Below, one piece after another: positions 6,257 through 12,278 of a stretch of DNA of 13,860 nucleotides. The DNA lies in the NCBI GenBank assembly GCA_005877185.1, contig VBPQ01000001.1:1-13860 (forward strand), read 5' to 3'. The translations under genes and the position numbers were made by a program. The notes under the pieces were generated by a model that was not told the origin of the DNA, ran no database searches, and saw only the letters and a program-made list of their open reading frames with translations. Numbering within the stretch: position 1 is the first letter of the stretch; each line of letters begins with the position of its first letter. This DNA comes from Nitrososphaerota archaeon (lineage in GTDB: Archaea; Thermoproteota; Nitrososphaeria; Nitrososphaerales; Gagatemarchaeaceae).

Positions 6257-6736
6257 ATGGTCCTGAGAATCGGTCAGAGAGTCCCTGAATTTTCTCTACC
6301 TGATTACAACAAGCAGCAGAGAAGCCTGGCGGAATTCCTGCAGAAAGGAACGACCGCCCTGGCCTTCTTTCCTTTCGCCTTTTCCGGTGTTTGTGACAAG
6401 GAGATGTGCACCTTCCGTGACGGGCTCTCGAGAATCAGTGGCGTGGGAGCTCAGATTGCGGGGATAAGCGTAGATAGTCTCTTCACACTGAAAGTCTTCG
6501 CGCAGACGTATGGGCTGCAGTTCCCCCTCCTCAGTGACTTCAATAAGAAGGTCACCAAGCTGTACGGCGTCCTGCAGGACCCCTGGGTGGGGTATGGTTA
6601 CAAGGGGGTGGCCAAGAGGTCCGTTTTCGTGCTGGATACGAAGGGGATATTGAGGTATAAGTGGATAACCGATATTCCCAGCAACGAGCCACCCTACGAA
6701 GAGGTCATGGCGGCCGTCGCCAAGACGCCGCGATAG
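6257..6736 (+). CDS. Peroxiredoxin (AhpC/TSA family)
   Basis: A 159-residue thioredoxin-fold peroxidase that reduces H2O2 and organic peroxides in the cytoplasm. The active-site loop is PFAFSGVCDKEMCTF, with peroxidatic Cys at C46 in a PxxxS/TxxC motif and R121 (KRSVFVLD) as the probable conserved catalytic Arg. C51 is a second Cys only five residues away, as in Bcp/AhpE-like archaeal enzymes; whether it resolves the sulfenate is not certain. Length is normal for this subgroup and there is no 2-Cys Prx C-terminal extension with a CP motif. The ATG has its own TATA box at -26. An Fe-S carrier gene follows 32 bases downstream with a separate promoter, and the two would fit an oxidative-stress/Fe-S maintenance pairing. 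Confidence 0.93.
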   Translation: MVLRIGQRVPEFSLPDYNKQQRSLAEFLQKGTTALAFFPFAFSGVCDKEMCTFRDGLSRISGVGAQIAGISVDSLFTLKVFAQTYGLQFPLLSDFNKKVTKLYGVLQDPWVGYGYKGVAKRSVFVLDTKGILRYKWITDIPSNEPPYEEVMAAVAKTPR

Positions 6737-6744
6737 TTTTTATA
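6737..6744 (+). promoter_or_regulatory. TATA box of the A-type Fe-S carrier gene
   Basis: TTTTTATA begins at the end of the peroxiredoxin stop codon and is centred about 29 bases before ATG 6769, supporting a leaderless start there. Confidence 0.55.
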
Positions 6745-6768
6745 GGAGATGACGCTTCTAGCCCCAGA

Positions 6769-7125
6769 ATGACTCAGGAAGCGGAGATCAAGCCCATAGT
6801 CCAGATGACAGAGACAGCCGCCAGGGAGCTGAAGGCGTATCTGGGAAGGCAGGGAAAGCCGAGTGCGGGACTTCGAGTCTTCGTTACCGCGGGAGGGTGT
6901 TCTGGGCTCTCTTACGGGATGGTTCCGGATGAGAGGATTACTGAAGACGATTACGTGGTCGAGGCGTACGGCGCCAAGGTGATTGTCGACAAATCCAGTG
7001 CCCCGTTCATCGCAGGGTCGATTATCGACTACAAGAGCGAGAAACTGATGGGGGGAGGTTTCGTGGTGACAAACCCCAACGCAGTATCGACGTGTGGTTG
7101 CGGCGAATCGTTCAGAACTGTTTAA
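6769..7125 (+). CDS. A-type iron-sulfur carrier protein (HesB/IscA/ErpA family)
   Basis: A 118-residue protein with the three conserved cysteines of the family: C44 in AGGCSGLSYG, and C109 and C111 in the C-terminal STCGCGESF. Family members bind a [2Fe-2S] or [4Fe-4S] cluster, usually as a dimer, and deliver it to apoproteins. The core starts VQMTETAARELKAYL, as expected. ATG 6769 is chosen over upstream in-frame codons because those lie inside the peroxiredoxin gene and because of the TATA box at 6737-6744. The product could serve the Fe-S subunit of the hydroxylase in this window, but nothing ties it specifically to that complex. Confidence 0.93.
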   Translation: MTQEAEIKPIVQMTETAARELKAYLGRQGKPSAGLRVFVTAGGCSGLSYGMVPDERITEDDYVVEAYGAKVIVDKSSAPFIAGSIIDYKSEKLMGGGFVVTNPNAVSTCGCGESFRTV

Positions 7126-7221
7126 CGCCTTCGAGGAAAGCGCGTTCTGACAAAAAGTAGATAATGGCTCCTTTGGCTCTGCCGGTCTTGCCGGGGTGGC
7201 GGAGCCTGGTAACGCGCGGGC

Positions 7222-7248
7222 AATCCACTTCTCGGAGTGGATCCGCAA
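7222..7248 (+). other. tRNA intron 1 (27 nt, position 31/32)
   Basis: The bulge-helix-bulge is explicit. Central helix GCGG (7216-7219) pairs with CCGC (7243-7246). The 5' bulge is GCA, cut after C7221; the 3' bulge is AAC, cut before C7249. The inner intron hairpin ATCCACT/AGTGGAT has a 6-base loop. The outer helix is weak (one mismatch, then two pairs), so this is a relaxed motif. The location is non-canonical. Confidence 0.8.
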
Positions 7249-7254
7249 CTCGAG

Positions 7255-7270
7255 ATCGTTCAGGCAAGTC
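7255..7270 (+). other. tRNA intron 2 (16 nt, canonical position 37/38)
   Basis: The outer helix is the anticodon stem. The central helix CTCG/CAAG has three of four pairs. The 5' bulge AGA is cut after G7254 and the 3' bulge TCA is cut before A7271. The inner helix is only about two pairs, because the intron is near minimal size. The motif forms only once intron 1 has been removed. Confidence 0.72.
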
Positions 7271-7303
7271 AGCCCGTGACCCTATGGGTCGTGTGGGTTC
7301 GAA

Positions 7304-7358
7304 TCCCGCTGGGAGGAAGCCTCAGCGTTGCAGGAAGGAAGGCCGACTCGGGCGAAAG
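7304..7358 (+). other. tRNA intron 3 (55 nt, T-loop position 59/60)
   Basis: A textbook bulge-helix-bulge. Outer helix GTGGG/CCCAC is the T stem, central helix TTCG/CGAA, inner helix CCCG/CGGG, 5' bulge AAT cut after A7303, and 3' bulge AGT cut before T7359. Splicing restores the canonical T loop TTCGAAT. Confidence 0.88.
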
Positions 7359-7375
7359 TCCCACCCCCGGCGCCA

Positions 7376-7621
7376 AAGCAAGACCATTCCAAACCTTATT
7401 TGGTGAAAAGAAGCCGGAAACATCATCTGATTTAACCGAAAAATGTCGTTTCGAAACAGCCACGGCTTCCCCAACCTGCTGAAATCAGAGAATGAACGGC
7501 GTATCATTGAGTAAGAAGCCCATGATCGGCACGCCTCGGAGCGTTAACCCGTCACTCTTTCCTCTCACTTTTGGCAGGCGCAAGCATGTGGCTCCACGTC
7601 ACGAAACAGTCGATAATCTCG
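7376..7621. other. Intergenic region with no gene recognised
   Basis: These 246 bases separate the tRNA from the minus-strand hydrolase gene end. I see no coding frame that resembles a protein and no second tRNA. TCTGATTT and AAATCAGA form an 8-bp inverted repeat about 43 bases apart (around 7427-7490), of unknown meaning. Confidence 0.6.
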
Positions 7622-8401
7622 TTATTGTCGGAGCTTTCTTGAGAGGAACCACTTCGTGAGCTCCCATGCGTCCTCCGCGGCTGCCTCGTTGTAGATTTCT
7701 CTGTTCGTGTCATTGAAGAACCCGTGCCTTGTTGCGGGATACACCTTCAGAGTTAAGTCCTTTCCTGAAGCCAAGATAGAGTGGACGAATTCGGGGATTT
7801 TCGAGTTGATTATTTCGTCCTGTTCTGCGTGGATGGACAAGATTGGAGCCCTGATCTTCTGGACCCCAAGAGTGTCTGGAGGCTCCCCGTAGAAGACGAT
7901 GCACGCAGTCAGCTGCGAAAATCTTGCAGCGACTCGTGCAGAGATCCCGCCCCCCAAGCAGAATCCCAGGGTCACAACTCTAGGAGTTCTCTCGTAGGTG
8001 TATTTCACACATGCGACCGCGTCGTCCAGCATCTGGTCCCTGAAGCCCTGGTTGTAGAGTGTCGTGGCCACCTGCATAATCTCGTGTGAAAGGCCTTTCT
8101 TTGTCAGAGCCTCCCTGACCTTGTTTATGTCACGCCTCTCAAGCAAGGAGAGGCTCCACACGCCCTCCATCGCTGCGCGTATCTTTTCTGGGACAAGCAG
8201 CTCCTTATGCTTCCAGTAGAGGTCTGGGGCGACCGCTGTAAACCCGAGTTTGCTGATGCGTTTACATACGTCCTCTATGTGTGGCACGAGGCCCCACACT
8301 TCATGGAGAACGACCACGGAGCCAGCGGGGGACGCAGGCTCGACGAAGAACGCGGGCACTCTCCCACCGGTGCTCTCAAAGCTCAGATGACCTTGCTTCA
8401 A
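7622..8401 (-). CDS. Dienelactone hydrolase family protein
   Basis: A 259-residue alpha/beta hydrolase. The DLH-type catalytic triad is visible: nucleophile C148 in the elbow GFCLGGG, D195 in HAEQDEI, and H226 in RHGFFN. E34 in LHEVWGL matches the Glu that poises the Cys in characterised dienelactone hydrolases. Length is close to the family norm of about 235-260. There is no signal peptide, so it should be cytosolic. Many members act on carboxylic or lactone esters outside chlorocatechol breakdown, and no catabolic neighbours are present, so the substrate is unknown. The start is TTG 8401, about 30 bases from a palindromic TTTAAA that also faces the divergent ThyX operon. ATP is not required by this family. 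Confidence 0.9.
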   Translation of the reverse strand: MKQGHLSFESTGGRVPAFFVEPASPAGSVVVLHEVWGLVPHIEDVCKRISKLGFTAVAPDLYWKHKELLVPEKIRAAMEGVWSLSLLERRDINKVREALTKKGLSHEIMQVATTLYNQGFRDQMLDDAVACVKYTYERTPRVVTLGFCLGGGISARVAARFSQLTACIVFYGEPPDTLGVQKIRAPILSIHAEQDEIINSKIPEFVHSILASGKDLTLKVYPATRHGFFNDTNREIYNEAAAEDAWELTKWFLSRKLRQ

Positions 8402-8428
8402 CTAAGTCGCTCCTCGAAAGTAGGGATG

Positions 8429-8434
8429 TTTAAA
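8429..8434. promoter_or_regulatory. Palindromic TATA box TTTAAA shared by two divergent transcription units
   Basis: TTTAAA is symmetric. Its centre lies about 30 bases before TTG 8401 (dienelactone hydrolase family, minus strand) and about 36 bases before ATG 8467 (ThyX-like, plus strand). A single TBP site could serve both directions. Confidence 0.5.
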
Positions 8435-8466
8435 TCAGAACGACGCCGATGTGTTGGCAGCCTGTC

Positions 8467-8895
8467 ATGAAGGTTTCTTTGGTTTGGCACACCCCTAATC
8501 CGGAGAGGACCATTGCTGTTGCAATGCGACGTTGTTACAGCACTAAACCAATCGAAGATATTGAAACGGAACTGGAGCAGAAGGGGCGGGAGTACTGGAA
8601 GTATCTTCTGACGCGGGCGCTCCAAGACAAGTCGCTGGACGTCTTCGAGCACTATTGTCTGGAGCTGTTGATTGAGGACACGCCGGAAGCTGAGATGAGA
8701 ACAGTGGCTACCGCATACCCTTTCATTCGGTTGCTATCCTTGAACGGCAGGGACTGGTTGGTCGCGATGAACGCGCGAACTCTGATCGAGATGTGGAGGG
8801 ATGAAAGTCACAAGCCATTCGCAAGCACCATCATCGAACGGCTGAACGCAAATGAGACCAGCCCGGTGTTCACTGCCGTGGCTTTCGGAGTTTGA
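8467..8895 (+). CDS. ThyX-like protein lacking the signature motif (partner or pseudo-enzyme)
   Basis: A 142-residue protein with ThyX-type N-terminal features: MKVSLVWHTPNPERTIAVAM, then RRCYS, and SLDVFEHY in place of the usual SVLEH. A later NGRDWLVAMNARTLIEMWRD resembles the ThyX C-terminal core strand and helix. The RHRx7S signature and surrounding 60-80 residues of a normal 220-250-residue ThyX are absent, so it is unlikely to be catalytic alone. ATG 8467 is preferred over ATG 8449 because of family alignment and promoter distance. The next gene starts 4 bases after its stop and supplies the motif this one lacks. It could be a non-catalytic subunit of a heteromeric thymidylate synthase or a decaying paralogue. 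Codon use looks ordinary and the frame is intact. Confidence 0.7.
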   Translation: MKVSLVWHTPNPERTIAVAMRRCYSTKPIEDIETELEQKGREYWKYLLTRALQDKSLDVFEHYCLELLIEDTPEAEMRTVATAYPFIRLLSLNGRDWLVAMNARTLIEMWRDESHKPFASTIIERLNANETSPVFTAVAFGV

Positions 8896-8899
8896 TCGC

Positions 8900-9430
8900 A
8901 TGCGAGTGAAGCTTCTTTTTCACACTGAACTCGAAGCGGTGAAGAGCGTTCTGCGCGTCAAGAACGTGCCGTTTGACTCATCTCAGTTGCTTGATCATAT
9001 CGTATACATGTTCGAGATTGAAGACTGCAGCCGGGTGACGACCCACCAGCTTGTTCGACACAGAGTCGCCTCGTACGATCAAGAATCGCAGCGCTTCTCC
9101 TCGGCATCGAGGGAAGGCTTCGTCACACCCCCTAGCGTGCAGTCGAACGAGAGCGCCATGAAAGTGTACGACCAAGCGCTGAAGGCGGCGTATCAGGCCT
9201 TTGAGAACATGATCGCCTTGGGCGTGCCAAAGGAGGACGCGAGGTATGTCCTGCCTAACGCCATAAAGACAAAGTTGGTGATGACTGTGACCGCGAAGAG
9301 TTTGATGCACATCGTCTGGCAGCGGACCGCACTCCAGGCTCAATGGGAGATCAGGGAGGTTGCGAATGCGATGTTGAATCTGGCCAGGGAGGCAACACCT
9401 GAACTCTGGACGAAGATCATCGAGAGGTAA
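8900..9430 (+). CDS. thyX: Flavin-dependent thymidylate synthase ThyX (short form)
   Basis: A 176-residue protein carrying the ThyX signature RHRVASYDQESQR (residues 53-65; RHRx7S). It also has PKEDARYVLPNA and a C-terminal AQWEIREVANAML, which bind dUMP and FAD in the family. ThyX makes dTMP from dUMP using methylene-tetrahydrofolate and NAD(P)H. At 176 residues it is short. The N-terminus lacks the usual A-x-R-x-C-Y-S segment, and the SVLEH histidine region is diverged to SQLLDH. Those two features occur instead in the protein encoded just upstream. The ATG at 8900 follows the previous stop by 4 bases, and a phosphohexomutase starts 4 bases after its own stop, so the genes are very probably co-transcribed. 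Confidence 0.88.
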   Translation: MRVKLLFHTELEAVKSVLRVKNVPFDSSQLLDHIVYMFEIEDCSRVTTHQLVRHRVASYDQESQRFSSASREGFVTPPSVQSNESAMKVYDQALKAAYQAFENMIALGVPKEDARYVLPNAIKTKLVMTVTAKSLMHIVWQRTALQAQWEIREVANAMLNLAREATPELWTKIIER

Positions 9431-9434
9431 GGAG

Positions 9435-10784
9435 ATGGTGGGTCAGGTCTTCGGGACAGCCGGGGTCAGAGGGGTCTTCAACAAGACTCAGACGCCTGTG
9501 CAGGTTTACCGGTTTGCGGAGACGGTGGCCTTCGTTTTCGGGCGCGGTACTTACGGAGTAGGGTGGGACGGACGAAAGAGTTCGGCCTTGTTGGCGAGAA
9601 CCATAGCCGCCGCCGTCAACTCGACCGGCAGCGATGCCTTGCTCTTCGGTCTGGTGCCCACGCCCGTGACCGCCTTCGGCGCAAGGAGCAGAATGTGCTT
9701 CGTCGGTTTTTCGGTTACGGCTTCACACAACCCACCAGAATTCTCCGGTGTGAAGCTGTTCAACGGACGTGGGATGGAACTCTCCCAATCGGATGAGGAG
9801 AGGGTGGAGAGGGCTCTCGCTGTAGAGGTCAAGAAGAACTCGGCGAAATTTGGTTCGGCTACACGAGATGCGGAAATCTTCTACGAGTACAGAGGAGCGC
9901 TGCTTGCCAGATATCAGCCAGCGGGGAAGAGACTGAGAATCGCGGTAGATTGCGCCGCCGGGCCGGGAGGCTTGATCACCCCGTACGTTCTCAAGGGTCT
10001 TGGTCACGATGTTATACCGGTCAACGCTCAGGTATCTTGGCGGTTTCCGGGGCGCCAACCGGAGCCGACGGTCGAGAATCTCGAGGAGTTCGCCAGAATG
10101 GTTCCTAACCTGGGCGTCGACTTCGGGTTCGCTCACGACGGAGATGCTGACCGGCTGGTGATGGTGAACCGGGTAGGTCGCGTCCTCCCAGACTCGGCAT
10201 GCTCGATCTTGGCCCTAAAGGGGTTGGGGAAGACTTCTGGCGCCGCCATCCTTTCGGAGAATACCTCGACCGCCGTGGAGGAAGAGGCCATAACAATGGG
10301 GTTGCGCGTCGTCCGCAGCAAGGTAGGAAAGACGTTCGCTTCTCTGGAGAAGGAAGGCGGTGTTTTTGCGACGGAGCCCAGTAAAGTGACAGACCCGGCT
10401 TGGGGGCCGTGGGAGGACGGAATGAATGCCGCGGCCCTCATCGCCACCACAATTTCGAAGGACTTGCGGTTGTTGGAAGGGCTCACGGCTCCGGAGAGTT
10501 GGCACTACAGACAGGCCAATCTCGCTCTGATGGTTGAGTTACCCGGTCTCGTCCGCAGAGCGAGGGAGGCATTCAAGCGGTTCAGAATCAAGGAGGAACG
10601 AATGCTTGACGGCTACAAAATGGTTTTCGGAAGTGGCTCTTGGGTTATGTTCAGACCGTCGGGGACGGAGCCAAAGACGAGGGTCTATTGTGAGTCGAGG
10701 GATGTCGGGGAAGCCGAACTCTTGATTCAGGAGGGTGTGAAATGCGTCGAAAGCCTTGTTTATAATCAGCATAGGCCTAGTTAG
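9435..10784 (+). CDS. Phosphohexomutase (phosphoglucosamine/phosphomannomutase family)
   Basis: A 449-residue alpha-D-phosphohexomutase, the family's normal length. Motifs in order: FGTAGVRG near the N-terminus, the phosphoserine loop TASHNP (S97), the Mg-binding loop DGDADR (235-240), and the phosphate-binding loop RPSGTEPKTR (407-416). The sugar-recognition loop, usually GExSGH, reads ATEPSK (residues 312-317), so the substrate cannot be assigned as glucosamine-, mannose- or glucose-phosphate from motifs. The enzyme interconverts hexose 1- and 6-phosphates, supplying sugar nucleotides for glycans. ATG 9435 follows the ThyX stop by 4 bases; DP1 follows 6 bases after its stop. It sits inside a replication/nucleotide operon without an obvious metabolic link. 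Confidence 0.93.
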   Translation: MVGQVFGTAGVRGVFNKTQTPVQVYRFAETVAFVFGRGTYGVGWDGRKSSALLARTIAAAVNSTGSDALLFGLVPTPVTAFGARSRMCFVGFSVTASHNPPEFSGVKLFNGRGMELSQSDEERVERALAVEVKKNSAKFGSATRDAEIFYEYRGALLARYQPAGKRLRIAVDCAAGPGGLITPYVLKGLGHDVIPVNAQVSWRFPGRQPEPTVENLEEFARMVPNLGVDFGFAHDGDADRLVMVNRVGRVLPDSACSILALKGLGKTSGAAILSENTSTAVEEEAITMGLRVVRSKVGKTFASLEKEGGVFATEPSKVTDPAWGPWEDGMNAAALIATTISKDLRLLEGLTAPESWHYRQANLALMVELPGLVRRAREAFKRFRIKEERMLDGYKMVFGSGSWVMFRPSGTEPKTRVYCESRDVGEAELLIQEGVKCVESLVYNQHRPS

Positions 10785-10790
10785 GCCGAC

Positions 10791-12278
10791 TTGTCTGGCG
10801 ACCACTCGAAGCTGGTGATGAAAGCTCTTTCGTTAGGGTTCATGCTGGATGCGTCTGCATTTGACCTCCTGACCAAGCTGCCTGCAGAGGTTGATGCGAA
10901 CGAACTGGTTGAGAGGATTATCGCCCAGAAGAAGGGCACTTCATCGGCCGAGCGAAGAATTACGAATGAGGATTTGGAGTTATTCCTTCCGCCTGACTTG
11001 GCCACGCGTCAGAATGAGATAGAATCGGCACAACCGGACCTGGAGCCAAGCCTAGAGGTTGTGGCGGACCCAACGCCTCGATTGGCGCCGATCAAGGCGG
11101 ATGAGGGGTACAAGAAACTCTTCCGAGACAGATACGAGCACCTTCTTTCGATTTTGCAGAAGAGGCCGGATATGCGAGGGCTGGCGACGGTCCAGTCAGC
11201 CAAGGGTGTGGTCGCTGGTCAGAGCAAGAAAGTTGCCGGATTGTTGTCGAACCGGGTGGAGAGGCGAGGGAACACGGAGCTAACCATCGACGATTTAACC
11301 GGCACACTTCGGATAGTCTGTTCCGAGAGCGTAGCGAAGTCGACTCTGCGCCTTCCGTTGGACAGTCTGGTTGTGGTGGAGGTGTCGCGTTCAAGGTCCG
11401 GGCAGCTTTTCGCCAGCTCTCCGACTCTTCCCGATATCCCCCACAAGAAGCCGACGACTTCGGCGCATGAGGTCTATGCGGTCCTCCTGTCAGACCTGCA
11501 CGTCGGTAGTCGAATGTTTCTCGGCGATGATTTTCAACGGTTCGTCCTCTGGCTGAATGGGAAGCTGGGAGACCGAGAGATTGTTGGCCGCATACGGTAT
11601 GTGGTGATCGCTGGAGACCTTGTGGATGGCGTAGGCGTCTATCCCAACCAAGAAGCGCAGCTGAGTGAGAGGGACTTGAGAAGACAGTACCTGCTCGCCG
11701 TACAGCTGCTAGAGCAGATTCCTAGGCACATCCAGATCGTCGTATCGCCAGGTAATCATGACGCCGTCAGGCAGGCTCTGCCGCAGCCCGCCGTCCCGGT
11801 TGAAGTCGCGGAGGGGCTCTACAGGATGGAGAACGTCAAGGCAGTGGGCAACCCCGCATCTGTGAAGTTGCACGGCGTCAGTGTCTTGGTTTATCACGGC
11901 AGGAGCTTGGATGACATTATCGCCACTGTCCCGGAGCTCTCTTACAGCAGGCCCGGAGCTGCGATGGAACTGTTGCTCAGGGCGCGTCACCTCGCTCCGA
12001 CCTACGGGAAGAGGACCGCGTTGGCTCCGGAGTTTCACGATATGCTCGTCATCGACCCCGTTCCAGACATCATGCATTGCGGTCACGTGCACGCTTTTGA
12101 CGTGTCGAACTACAGGGGAACGCTCCTGGTTAATTCCGGCACTTGGCAATCGCAAACGAGCTTCCAAGCAAATATGGGTCTTGAACCCACGCCCAGCATC
12201 ATCCCGATCGTCAATCTCTCCAGCCTTCAGGTGGTCCGAAGGAATTTCGGGAAAGAGGGTCTGCTCGGCGCAGCCTAG
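10791..12278 (+). CDS. DNA polymerase D small subunit DP1 (exonuclease subunit)
   Basis: A 495-residue protein. The N-terminal helical segment (1-60) is followed by a variable linker, an OB-fold (about 140-225) and a calcineurin-like phosphoesterase domain. All metal-binding motifs are present: SDLHVG (D235, H237), GDLVDG (D276), GNHD (321-324), H369 in VYHGRS, and GHVH (431-434). DP1 provides 3'-5' proofreading and partners DP2, which is not in the window. The N-terminus is shorter than in many euryarchaeal DP1 proteins. The start TTG 10791 lies 6 bases after the mutase stop; GTG 10815 and ATG 10818 are alternatives. The last gene of the putative thyX operon, it converges on orc1/cdc6. PolD presence argues against a strict Crenarchaeota source. 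Confidence 0.95.
   Translation: MSGDHSKLVMKALSLGFMLDASAFDLLTKLPAEVDANELVERIIAQKKGTSSAERRITNEDLELFLPPDLATRQNEIESAQPDLEPSLEVVADPTPRLAPIKADEGYKKLFRDRYEHLLSILQKRPDMRGLATVQSAKGVVAGQSKKVAGLLSNRVERRGNTELTIDDLTGTLRIVCSESVAKSTLRLPLDSLVVVEVSRSRSGQLFASSPTLPDIPHKKPTTSAHEVYAVLLSDLHVGSRMFLGDDFQRFVLWLNGKLGDREIVGRIRYVVIAGDLVDGVGVYPNQEAQLSERDLRRQYLLAVQLLEQIPRHIQIVVSPGNHDAVRQALPQPAVPVEVAEGLYRMENVKAVGNPASVKLHGVSVLVYHGRSLDDIIATVPELSYSRPGAAMELLLRARHLAPTYGKRTALAPEFHDMLVIDPVPDIMHCGHVHAFDVSNYRGTLLVNSGTWQSQTSFQANMGLEPTPSIIPIVNLSSLQVVRRNFGKEGLLGAA

Larger units (their letters stand above)
7190..7375 (+). tRNA. tRNA-Ser (anticodon CGA) with three introns and encoded CCA
   Basis: The acceptor stem GCCGGGG (7190-7196) pairs perfectly with CCCCGGC (7365-7371), followed by discriminator G73 and CCA (7373-7375). 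The D arm is GCG/CGC with GAGCCTGGTAA. The anticodon stem CGGGC (7217-7221) pairs with GCCCG (7272-7276), and the loop after splicing is CTCGAGA, anticodon CGA at 7251-7253. A long class II variable arm contains GACCC-TAT-GGGTC (7278-7290). The T stem GTGGG (7293-7297) pairs with CCCAC (7360-7364), and the loop becomes TTCGAAT after splicing. Removing introns at 7222-7248, 7255-7270 and 7304-7358 leaves 88 nucleotides including CCA, a normal tRNA-Ser size. Serine identity is supported by the anticodon, the long variable arm and G73. The gene has its own AT-rich promoter-like stretch (TAGATAAT, 7158-7165). Confidence 0.9.

Noticed and set aside
7304..7375. The contiguous arm GTGGG-TTCGAAT-CCCGC as the end of the tRNA
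   Set aside because: The sequence after it cannot pair with the acceptor 5' strand. The downstream CCCAC-CCCCGGC-G-CCA gives perfect T-stem and acceptor pairing, and the segment between has a textbook bulge-helix-bulge.
7237..7482. An 81-codon plus-strand frame across the tRNA
   Set aside because: It runs through the tRNA exons and introns and resembles no protein.
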